NCBI GenBank assembly: GCA_024220525.1
Contig: JAMYWO010000114.1
Coordinates: 70,014-80,951 of the forward strand
DNA from: Cochliopodium minus
Taxonomy: Eukaryota; Discosea; Himatismenida; Cochliopodiidae
Direction: 5' to 3'
Length of the DNA stretch: 10,938 nucleotides
In this document: positions 1-8,248 of the stretch, piece after piece
Layout: each line of letters opens with the position of its first letter
How positions within the stretch are numbered: the stretch's first letter is position 1
Program-made: the position numbers and the translations under genes
The notes under the pieces: generated by a model
Databases searched by the model: none
What the model was told of the DNA's origin: nothing
What the model saw: the letters and a program-made list of their open reading frames with translations, nothing else

Positions 1-149
1 AAATTTTTCTTTTGAACTTTCACAAATTTAAAAAAAATAATTATTATAATTATGCTTTGTACAAATTGATAGAATTGAATTGGGTGAAATTCACTTAATC
101 TTGTTTTGGTTCATAACAAAAACCTCCTTTAAGATATGGAAATACTACT
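1..149. repeat. 149-bp direct repeat, left copy, with a broken 3' gene end
   Basis: This stretch is repeated in the same orientation at 8249-8397 with no indels and about six or seven substitutions. Read on the minus strand it holds the end of a coding region. The frame running through FPYLKGGFCYEPKQD is shared by both copies, but here GATTAA makes an early stop after QD, and a TGA lies about 20 bases upstream of that frame's conserved part. The right copy reads on to a TAA at 8300-8298. This copy is therefore a non-functional duplicate of a 3' gene end plus its downstream flank. In the right copy that flank is immediately upstream of the papain-type gene. Confidence 0.85.
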
Positions 150-200
150 CAATCTTCAAGGTAAAATAATTTCCACATTTTTAATTTTTTACATTTTACA

Positions 201-1798
201 TTAATTTATTTTGATGAGGTTTTGAAGACCATTACCCTCAAAAGAGAGTTGATGTTCCAACTTGCTCTGTTTACCATCCTTAAACCAAACATCAATATTA
301 ACAACAAAAGTGCCCCAACCAGACCTCTCGATCTCAAAACACTGATCCTTAGACTCATTGACAACAATATCCTTCTCCCTAAAAGTAGGATGCAAATGAA
401 ACTCCACACAATCAATAATTTCTTCGCCCTCTTGTTCAGGTTTTACAAAGAGTTTCCATTTATGGTTTCCAGTCTTCTCTTCAAGTGAATGAGTATTTCC
501 CACAATCAAGTTTTTGTTTATTTTCTTTACGAGAACGTACTCAGGATCGACATTAGAATAAGAAAAAACGTCGACGGCACCTCTCAAAGCAGAATCGATC
601 ATCCAAAAGCCCAAAGCATAATATTTATGAGAATTATTCTTTCCCTCGGTCTTGAGAGTGAAACTGTACTCAGATTTACGAGAGATCTCTCCTACGAGCT
701 TAAAAAAAGAAGAGTCAGGATGTACTATCTTTATTTTGGCGCCTAAACTCAAATCAAGCTTCATTAATTTACCACAATCTTTGTCAAGCTTGTTTCCTTC
801 TTCGTCATAGGGAATGTAGAACACTTCTTTGCCTCCAAGAGTGGTAGGTTTGCGAAGAACTGTCATATCTATATCGAGTTTCTTCACTAATATTTGGAAA
901 GCATCATCTAATTTTGCCCAAACACGAATAGTAGATGATTCATCCTTTAGATAAAATGAAATCAAAAAAAAATAAAATGTAAAAAAATAAAATGTAAAAA
1001 AATAAAATGTAAATATTTTTACAATGCTTGTTTTTTGTAAATTGATCATAATAGTTCCATTTCCTTTCTTCTTTTTACGAAATTTTTTGGCAGGTGTCCA
1101 AGCCTAAGAGATTTTTTAGTTTTATAGATTTAAAATAAAGAATATTTAAAGTCAATAAAGAATTTAAGTAGAAATTAAAAACTTTTAAAAAAATTACACA
1201 TCTGTCTGCGTTCATACCTGACAAGGAAGTTCCCAAGCACAAACAAAGATCTGTTTCTTGCTCTATTTCTGTCATCCAGTTGAAAAGATCATCTCTGAGC
1301 GATCCAGAAAATTGGACAACAGGATTACTTGGATCATACCAAGCTAAATAATAAAAAAAAGTTCAATTAATTAATTTTAAGATTGAATCTCATAGATTAC
1401 CTCCATGAATCTCATTTATTTTCTCTTGTGGAAATCCTGCTTTTTGTGGCAATCCTTTAAAATAAAAAAAAAAAATGATTTTAGAACCCAAAAAAAATTG
1501 AATCAGTTTCTATATTAAATACCATCATGATTCTGTTGAACGTAATATTTTAATATTCCTTTCTCCTCCATTTTTGATATCACGTGATGTGAGTAGGTAG
1601 GTTTTGCATCAAGTGCAGATTTCAATTTGGGAACATTGTTCATGATGGAATTCTCTGCTTTAGATCCATAATCTAGAAAGAAAGATTGAATTTTCTCAAT
1701 ATTTGAAAATTTCGATTTATATAATTTAGGGTTAAACTATTATTTGTTTACCTCCTATTCCTGATGCTCTGCTAAGCCCTGCACCTGTATATGCAGTC
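201..1798 (-). CDS. Sirtuin-YEATS fusion protein, 5' end missing
   Basis: The exons, reading leftward, are 1798-1752, 1672-1523, 1454-1401, 1343-1198, 1103-1023 and 944-201. All introns are GT-AG and keep phase, giving 406 visible residues. Residues 1-186 are a Sir2 deacylase domain: GAG at 5-7, SGIGDYG, the catalytic QNHDG (N63, D65), the His of EIHG (H82), LGTSLSG near 120-126 and INLQKT at 152-157. The stretch between H82 and GTS is only about 38 residues and has no CxxC pair, so the usual zinc ribbon is absent. Residues 187-300 are an unrecognised, probably beta-rich linker domain. Residues 304-395 are a YEATS domain with HKW (320-322), LHPTF (343-347) and GWGTF (368-372), the pocket loops that hold acyl-lysine in this family. 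The likely role is NAD-dependent acyl-lysine removal on chromatin, with the YEATS domain as targeting module (inference). The start codon and the first part of the Rossmann fold are lost at the N at 1799. The long open frame across 1022-945 is a retained-intron artefact, since that stretch encodes only FTFYF repeats and splices out cleanly. Confidence 0.86.
966..1010. repeat. 15-nt tandem repeat, three units, inside a sirtuin-YEATS intron
   Basis: Three consecutive AAAAAAATAAAATGT units lie within the 78-nt intron 1022-945. Because the unit length is a multiple of three and contains no stop on the minus strand, the intron stays open in frame and would add 26 residues if retained. Confidence 0.9.
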
Positions 1799-1799
1799 N
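1799..1799. other. Single N marking a probable collapsed assembly gap
   Basis: To the left, the sirtuin exon is cut mid-domain at TAYTGAG with no upstream exon. To the right, the calpain gene begins mid-domain inside an intron. Two divergent genes cannot both lack their 5' halves at the same base in a real genome, so the N most likely stands for an unknown length holding both 5' ends and a shared promoter region. Confidence 0.85.
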
Positions 1800-1800
1800 T

Positions 1801-1845
1801 TTTATTTTTTTATTTTTTTATTTTTTTATTTTTTTATTTTTTTAT

Positions 1846-1858
<13 letters not shown>
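1801..1858. repeat. 8-nt tandem repeat ATTTTTTT
   Basis: A residues at 1804, 1812, 1820, 1828, 1836, 1844 and 1852 are spaced exactly 8 apart in a T background, then the array breaks down. It is the 3' part of a calpain intron next to the N at 1799 and probably caused the assembly break. Confidence 0.9.
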
Positions 1859-1876
<18 letters not shown>

Positions 1877-1890
1877 ATCATTTAAAAAAG

Positions 1891-3155
1891 GACTGGAGAT
1901 TATTCAGATGGAAGTAAACTCTGGACGGAGTCCCTCAAGCAACAAGTTCACTATGAAAACAAGGGTGACGGAAAATTCTGGATGAGCTTTGAGGACTTCA
2001 TCAAATACTACGACGACGTCACCATCATTTATTATCAAGGTGAGAAATTTTTTTTCATTTTTGTTAACCAATTTTATCATTTTTTTATTTTTTTATTTTT
2101 TTATTTTCTAATTTTCTGATATTTATTTTTTTATTTTTTTTAAAAAATTTTTATATTTTCGTATGTCTTACAAATTTTTTATTTTTTCATTTTCCATTTT
2201 ACATTTGTTATTTGTTTGAACTTTATTTCCAAAAATTTTTGGATTTGTTTTCATTTCATCTCCGTTTTATTATTTGTTTTGTTTTAGATGATTGGGTACA
2301 CTCCTTCCGTCAAATAGAGCTCCCTGCTCAAAAAATCACCAAGTACAAATTCCAAGTGAAGGAAAAGTCGTCTCACAGACTCAGCTTCAATCAAGTGAGA
2401 GGTAACGAATTGTTCCATCTTCGTATTTCCGTCGTCGATGATAATGACAACGTTTTGGGAACTTCTGGAAAACTTTTCAGTTCTTCCGAAAACATTTCCA
2501 CTTCAGAGGTAAAAAAAGAAAACTTTTTAAGAAGATTTCTTGAATTTTTTTTTTGGCAATTTTTTTTAGAATTTAAATAAGTGCGCCATATAATTTGGAT
2601 CAATTATATATCGCAACATAAGATACTATAATATTGATGAATGAGATCCAAATCATCATTTGCTTATTTTGATTAATATTGATCCTCTTCCTTATAAGAT
2701 CATTTTTTACAATAAAAACTAATTTTCAATAGAAAATCAATGAATTAAATTAAAATTCTAAGAAAAATTTTCATTAATTGTTTTTAAATTTATTCAAAAA
2801 CTTTAAATTTCATATTTTAATCAAACAAAAAACTAAAAATCACTCTTTAAGTTGGTTTGAAAAAAAATAAAAAATTAAATGTAAAGAATGAAAGAAGTTT
2901 AGAATTATTTTAATTTGAAAAAATAACAACTTTTATTCCATTAAAAAAATGAACAATTTAATTTATTTATTTGCATCTTGTTCTGTTTTTTTTTCCCAAT
3001 TTATATTAATTCATTCACTTTAGGTTACTCTCGAGCCTGGTCTTTATCATTTGGTGATCGATGTTTACTCCAAGGAAGTCGAGAAGCTCCCTTTCCCTTT
3101 CACTATCGCCTCTTATGGTGAAAAATACCTCAAATTTAAGCAAGAAGTTAAATAA
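1891..3155 (+). CDS. Calpain-type cysteine protease, C-terminal part only
   Basis: The exons are 1891-2039, 2288-2508 and 3024-3155, joined by GT-AG introns in consistent phase and ending in TAA. The first base completes a split codon (probably the Trp of the EW-T-G motif). About 167 residues are visible. TGDYSDGSKLW followed by GDGKFWMSFEDFIKYY is the diagnostic end of the calpain catalytic core. The remaining ~115 residues fit the C2-like beta-sandwich (domain III) that follows it, including a late EPGLYHLVIDVY strand. The catalytic Cys, His and Asn all lie upstream and are lost at the N at 1799, so activity cannot be judged. No EF-hand domain follows, as in many protist calpains. Calpains are normally calcium-activated cytosolic processing proteases. 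The 515-nt last intron is the longest in the window. Confidence 0.86.
2593..2653. repeat. Short inverted repeat inside the last calpain intron
   Basis: ATTTGGATC at 2593-2601 and GATCCAAAT at 2645-2653 are perfect 9-base inverted arms with a 43-base spacer. This is the least T-rich part of the 515-nt intron. No coding content, terminal duplication or transposase is visible, so it may be chance or the relic of a small element. Confidence 0.4.
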
Positions 3156-3188
3156 TACAATTGAGTTCGTTTTTTTTGAATATAATTA

Positions 3189-3194
3189 AATAAA
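3189..3194 (+). promoter_or_regulatory. Candidate poly(A) signal AATAAA of the calpain gene
   Basis: AATAAA begins 34 bases after the calpain stop codon and precedes an 11-12 base A run. AATAAA is common by chance in this AT-rich sequence, so position is the main support. Confidence 0.4.
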
Positions 3195-3211
3195 GCTTCA
3201 AAAAAAAAAAA

Positions 3212-3231
3212 CATCGTTTTTAAAAACGATG
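3212..3231. repeat. Perfect 20-base palindrome downstream of the calpain gene
   Basis: CATCGTTTTT is followed directly by its reverse complement AAAAACGATG, 57 bases past the calpain stop and just after an A run. It could form a hairpin in RNA or DNA and includes GC pairs, which are rare in this spacer. The rest of the 3156-3383 spacer is AT-rich with no gene seen. Confidence 0.7.
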
Positions 3232-3383
3232 AAATCTACATTGTATTTCCTTTATCTTCGTTTTCTATCTTCTTAATAATTTTTTTGTTTAGATCTTGAT
3301 AATGAATATAGTTTCTGTGAAAACATTCTTTTTATTCAAATAAACTTTACTTTCAAAAATAAAAAAAAATTGATTGTGTTTAC

Positions 3384-4691
3384 ATGGATTTCTCAAAACT
3401 TCCCAAATTGATTCTTTATGAAATTTTCTTGTTTTTTGATTTGAAAGATCTTTATAATTGTTTGATGGTAAATAAAAGATTCAAATCGATTTCTGATCAA
3501 GAGAATATCTGGAGGAATTATTTGATGAGGAAAGAGAATTATACCCTCAATCAAATTGAGAAAAAGAAGGAGCAACATAAATGCAATTATAAAGAATTAG
3601 CAAAACTCTATTCAGGAATTTTTAAAGGTTTGATCCAAAAAAAAAAAAAAATTAAAACGAATTTAATTATTTTTCTCTTTAATTTTTTAAAAAATAAAAA
3701 ATTAAAACAAATTTATTTTTCACTTTAAAAATTCCTTGATAGAATGTGAAGTTTCAGCTTTAAAAATAAACAGTCTTCCACCAAAAGATCACATTATGAA
3801 AGTTGTTATACTGGGAGACAGAAATGTGGGAGGCACGTCTGTACAGCAAAGATTTCTAACAGGGAATTTTGAAGAAAATATCTATCAAAACCTCATTGGG
3901 GTGGAATTAGGTGTTAAAAATATAGTAGAGCGTGAACAGAATTTTAAACTACAAATTTGGGACAAACCAAGTAAAAAAAATAAAATTAAAACCATAATTT
4001 CACACCAATTTTTTTTTTATTAAAGGAATTCACAATAGTATGGTTTTTAAAGTTTTTTGTTTTTTTGTTTTGATTTTTTTTTTTTATCAAAAGATTATCT
4101 TCATTTTTTCCGCCTTTATTTCAGGGGTGCATCTTTAGTTTATTTGGTCTTTGGTTAAAAATTAAATCTATAAAATTTTTATTTCAATATTAATCTTTTT
4201 TTTTAAAAAAAGATTTAACTGACGAATCTTCTTATGTTTATGTTGAAAAACAGCTGACGAATGTTCTCACTTTAGGAAATTACAAAGGACTCATCGTTCT
4301 CTTGGGAAACAAGTGCGACAAAATTTACAACAAAGAAGTAAAAATGAGGGCTGTGCAATTTGCAAAGAAAAACAAACTTTTATTTTTTAAAGGTAAAAAT
4401 TTTTTAAACTAAATTTGTTTTTTTATTTTTATTTTATTTTTTTTATAATTTTAATTTCATTTCAATTATTTATGATACAATTTTTTTAAAGTGAGCGCAA
4501 AGACGGGCCAAAACTTTGAAGAGTGTTTCTCCACACCTATGGACATGATTTTGGATAGACTTTTCAAGTGCGATCCCATCAAATCTTTACCCTATCTCCC
4601 AAAAAAATCTATAAATACTTTTAGTACTAAAAAATTTGTATCTTTCTTACTTACTCCTCTTTCTTATGCTTACAATTATTTGTTCAAATAA
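3384..4691 (+). CDS. F-box / Rab-like (pseudo)GTPase / tail-anchor protein, copy 1
   Basis: The exons are 3384-3627, 3743-3970, 4094-4153, 4213-4392 and 4492-4691. All are GT-AG, phase stays open, and the protein is 303 residues. Residues 1-50 are an F-box (LPKLILYEIFLFFDLKDLYNC, with VNKRF and NIWR), the SKP1-binding fold of SCF ubiquitin ligase adaptors; 51-81 is a charged helix. Residues 100-260 are a Ras-superfamily G domain: MKVVILGD strand, IGVEL at switch I, LQIWD, RGASLVYLVF, GNKCD (G4, 210-213) and SAK (G5, 239-241). The P-loop reads GDRNVGGTS, without its Lys, and WDTAG has become WDKPN, so GTP binding or hydrolysis is probably lost while base-recognition motifs remain. Residues 286-302 are hydrophobic, flanked by KK and a final K, consistent with a tail anchor; there is no prenylation cysteine. 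It heads a tandem array of three. The short third exon is assigned partly by homology with copy 3. Confidence 0.8.
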
Positions 4692-5000
4692 ACTTTTTTA
4701 ATTTCTCCTTTACCAAGTTTTTAATCTTGTTATTCACTTTGACAGATTCATCTATTAACATCTTTAAAGTTTTTTAATTAAAAAGCTGCAATTTTTTTTT
4801 CATTCAATGTTAGAAAAAAAATCTTAAAAAAAGAATTGAAAACTCAAAGGATGGATTGTATAACTTGTTCCAAAAATTTTTTTATTCAAAAATGGGTTAA
4901 TACAATTCAAACACACCAAAAAAAGTTTCATTATATCTCATGAAAAAGGTTTTTCTTTCAAAGTTTAATAATATAAAAAATAAAAAAAAAAATTCAAAGG
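4692..5000. other. Spacer between copies 1 and 2, with a duplicated start-site fragment
   Basis: No gene is seen. The 14-mer TCAAAGGATGGATT occurs at 4844-4857 and again at 4994-5007, exactly 150 bases apart. The second occurrence spans the ATG of copy 2. The first is followed by unrelated sequence, so it may be a remnant of an earlier duplication end. Confidence 0.5.
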
Positions 5001-6029
5001 ATGGATTTCTCAAAACTTCCCAAATTGATTCTTTATGAGATTTTCTTGTTTTTTGATTTGAAAGATCTTTATAATTGTTTGATGGTAAATAAAAGATTCA
5101 AATCGATTTCTGATCAAGAGAATATCTGGAGGAATTATTTGATGAGGAAAGAGAATTATACCCTCAATCAAATTGAGAAAAAGAAGGAGCAACATAAATG
5201 CAATTATAAAGAATTAGTTAAACTCTATTCAGGCTTGATAAAAGGTTTGATCCAAAAAAAATTAAAACGAATTTTTTATTATTCACTTTAATTTTTGGTT
5301 TTTCTCTTTAATTTTTAATTTATTTTTTTTAATTAATATATTAATTATATATTTCATTTAATTGGTAGAATGTACAGTATCCGCTTCAATGATTACAACA
5401 AACATAACAACAAACAAAAAAGCATTGAAAGCGGTAATGGTGGGAGACTCTGGAGTGGGAAAGTCTTCAATAGTAAACAGGATCGTAGACAACATTTGGG
5501 AAGACAACAATAACAACACGATAGGAGCTCAATTTAAAATTAAATACATGAAAATAGGTGGAAAAGAAATTGTTTTACAACTTTGGGATACTGCAGGTTT
5601 AAAAATAAATTTTTTTTAATTATTTATTTATATTTTTTTAACTTTTTCTTCATATTTTTATTTAAAAGGGNCATTACGACAAAGATGTTTTAACAAAAGC
5701 ATTTCAATTAGCAAAAAATAAAAGACTCTTATTTTTTGAAGGTGATCATATCATTTTTTTAAAGAATTTATACATCTTTTTTAAATTTAATTTTTCTTGT
5801 TTTAACTATTTTTTTAGTTAGCGCAAAGACAGGGCACAACATCGAAGTGTGTTCGATTGAAGTTCTTACCAAGATAATGAGTAGGATTGACCAAAGTAAT
5901 TTCTCTGAATTCACCACTTCTGCTTTCACTCCCAATACCCCTAACAAAAATAATTCAACTACAAAATATGCTCTGTTGGCTTCTTTTTTGGTGGCTTTTT
6001 CTCTTGTTTTTAAATTTTTACTCAAATAA
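5001..6029 (+). CDS. F-box / Rab-like GTPase / tail-anchor protein, copy 2, middle missing at an N
   Basis: The visible exons are 5001-5244, 5369-5596, 5672-5741 (5' end lost) and 5818-6029, all with GT-AG borders where complete. Exons 1 and 2 have exactly the lengths (244 and 228) and phases of copy 1. Residues 1-50 are the F-box. The G domain has an intact P-loop GDSGVGKSS (107-115), NTIGAQF at switch I, and LQLWDTAG, so this copy should bind GTP. After the N the sequence resumes within alpha-4 (HYDKDVLTKAFQLAK), then SAKTG (G5). G4 and the middle of the domain fall in the gap. The C-terminus ends in a strongly hydrophobic segment of about 17 residues between KY and the final K, again without a prenylation cysteine, as expected for a tail-anchored membrane protein. 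The probable role is a membrane-tethered, Rab-like switch coupled to an SCF adaptor (inference). Confidence 0.8.
5671..5671. other. Single N, probable collapsed gap inside copy 2
   Basis: The WDTAG-encoding exon lies before the N and the alpha-4/SAK exons after it. Compared with copy 1, about 60 residues (switch II to NKxD) plus at least one intron are missing, so the N hides several hundred bases. Confidence 0.8.
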
Positions 6030-6223
6030 AAAAATGACAATAATAAAAACCTTTCTAATAATTTCAGGTTTTTCGAGCAAATAAAAGAAAAAATTGTCAA
6101 TATTTTTGAGGGGGAAAGATTTTGTTTTCTCTTTTTTTCATTGAGTTTCTTATGTTTTTCAAATAATATTATAATTATAAAAAATAAAAAATAAAATCAA
6201 AAAAAAAAATTGATTGTGTTTAT

Positions 6224-6931
6224 ATGGATTTCTCAAAACTTCCCAAATTGATTCTTTATGAGATTTTCTTATTTTTTGATTTGAAAGATCTTTATTATTG
6301 TTTGATGGTAAATAAAAGATTCAAATCGATATCTGATCAAGAGAATATCTGGAGGAACTATTCGAAGAGGAAAGAGAATTATACCCTCAAACTAATTGAA
6401 AAAGACTTGATCTTACAACTTTGGGATACTGCAGGTTTAAAAAAAATTGTTTGAAATTTTAAACAATTAAAATTTTGTTTTTAAATTTTTTTTGGACGAA
6501 AGTAAGGATACAATCGAATTTATCATTCTCTGATCTACCACAGACATGCATCTATTGTTTTTTTGACATTTGGTAAAATTTTTAAAATTTCTTTTTTCTC
6601 AGAAAATTAGATCTGAAAAATGAAAGAAGTTTTGATAATTTGAAACTTTGGAACAGCAAACAAATGAAGATTTATTGTTTTGTTGGGAAATAAGTATAAA
6701 TTACATTGAAATGATGAAAACCAAAGCTGTTCAATTCTCAAAATCAATGAATTGATATTTTTTGAATGTATTGTTCAGAGTTGTGTTGATTTGCTAGTGA
6801 GAAGAGATAGTGAAAACCTTCCAAAAACAAATATTCCCAGTCCTCTTCCCCAAAGTAAAAAAATGAGTTTTATTTGCAATCATCTTCAAATTTTTTTATT
6901 AAAAATTAAAGATCCGAATAAATTAATTTGA
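6224..6931 (+). pseudogene. F-box / GTPase copy 3, degenerate
   Basis: The first exon, 6224-6434, starts like copies 1 and 2 but after the LIEK stretch jumps in frame to DLILQLWDTAG, deleting the rest of exon 1, intron 1 and nearly all of exon 2, including the P-loop and switch I. A second exon (6507-6572) reads YNRIYHSLIYHRHASIVFLTF and splices in phase. The next exon, from about 6608, matches the copy 1 region DLTDESS...NKCD but has several frameshifts and stops around GNK, MMKTKAVQFSKS and NELIFFE. The last exon keeps only a weak KKMSF...LLKIK tail. The leader TTGATTGTGTTTA before the ATG matches copy 1, while the LQLWDTAG junction is closest to copy 2. A short F-box protein of about 70 residues could still be made, but no functional GTPase. 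Confidence 0.8.
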
Positions 6932-6956
6932 GTGAAAAAATTTTATTGAATTAGTT

Positions 6957-8199
6957 TTAAACATATTTTGCAGCAACGGTGGAAGGATAGTCAGAAATAC
7001 CACAAACGTTGTATCCGTATTCAACATAAAGATATCCAGAGTAACCCCAAGAAGCACCCCAAGAGTTTCTCACAATCCATACGTTGGTTCCAGATTGAGT
7101 TCCATAACCAGTGATTTGAACACAGTGATCAATGGATTGTCCGCAAGATCCGTGCATAACAACTCCACCAGTATAGTATTGCCAGCTTTCTGCATCAACA
7201 CAGATAGAAAGAGGACCAGTAGATAAGATATAGTTTTGCATGGTTGCTTCAGCATTTTGTCCGATCCAACCCCAGTTGGTAATTTTGGATTGTACGTTTG
7301 CAGAGTTGTATGAGCATTGTCCGTTTACGGCGGTGTAAGGATAAGAAGAATAGGTATCTTGTCCTCCTGCTCCTTCAATGTATTCATATGCAGAGTAAGT
7401 CCATCCTCCTGAACATCCATAAGAAGTGGTATCACAGTCAACAACTTGTTGCATGGAGTTTTGGATATAGGTGTTGAGGTTATTTTGGAGACAAGTCATT
7501 GATTCAGTTTGTTCAGTTGCAGAAAAAGCCCAGCATGATCCTTTAAACAAAAATTAATTAATTTTTTTTATTTAAAATTAATTTTCTTTTGAAAATTCTA
7601 TAACTATCAATGAAAAAATTTGAAATTGAATATTTATTTTTTTTACCACATTGTCCTTGATTGTAAACAGGAGAGATACAATTTCCGTTATATCCAGTTT
7701 TTGGGTTTGGATATCTCCAGTCAAATGATCCTTCAGTTGGAACAGTGACGTTCTTCAAAGTGTATGGCATATGTTTGTTTGGTGCTTTTCTGGATTGAAA
7801 GAATCCTTTTGGCATCAAGTAGCTGTGTCTAAATTCCTCAGCACTTAAATCAATGAATTCATTGATTCCATATTGGGTTTTTCCTTTCAAAAAAAAAGTT
7901 GGTTGATTAAAAAATAAAAAAAATTTCAATCGAAAATTCATATGGGTAAAAAAAAATTTCTTTTGAATATTCTTTTGAACATAATAATTTTAGATACCTC
8001 TGGATTGAGCAGTGAGTTGGAGAGCTCTTGCAAGATTCTTCTTGAAAATTTGATATCTGACTCTTTCTTCAGCAGGGGATTTGTAGTTTCTGTTGAATCT
8101 TGATTTGAATTGTTCAAATTGTTCTTCAGTGGTTCCAGAGAAAACAAATGCAGAAGAGCAGATAGCGAATACTAATACTAAGACAAGCAATAATTTCAT
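6957..8199 (-). CDS. Secreted papain-family (C1A) cysteine protease precursor, complete
   Basis: The exons are 8199-7998, 7883-7647 and 7540-6957. They join in phase to 340 residues ending in TAA. Residues 1-17 are a signal peptide (MKLLLVLVLVFAICSSA). Residues 25-85 are an I29 inhibitor propeptide with the ERFNIN core (E44, R48, F52, N55) and a GINEFID motif (73-79). The mature enzyme begins near FDWR (121-124). The oxyanion Gln is Q143, the catalytic Cys C149 (GQCGSCWAFS), the His H285 (IDHCVQITGYG) and the Asn N305 (RNSWG), with GCSGG at 188-192. All active-site residues are present, so it should be an active lysosomal or secreted endopeptidase. Intron 2 splits the codon just after C146, three residues before the catalytic Cys. 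The ATG is supported by the signal peptide. It converges with F-box copy 3, only about 25 bases apart. Confidence 0.97.
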
Positions 8200-8248
8200 C
8201 TTTTTTTTTTTTAATTTTTATTTTGATCAAATTTTTTTTATCACATCA

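Noticed and set aside
222-746. Plus-strand open frames opposite the YEATS exon
   Set aside because: They are shadows of the minus-strand exon, which has clear YEATS motifs; the plus readings have no recognisable features.
201-1049. A stand-alone gene starting at ATG 1049
   Set aside because: The ATG lies inside the conserved sirtuin motif INLQKT, and upstream exons carry the rest of the Sir2 domain.
2391-2603. Minus-strand open frame over the calpain exon
   Set aside because: It is a shadow of the calpain domain III exon and runs into its intron.
4026-4037. A 12-nt microexon (RIHN) in F-box/GTPase copy 1
   Set aside because: Its exit phase does not fit the following exon. Acceptor 4093 continues directly from donor 3970 in phase and aligns with copy 3.
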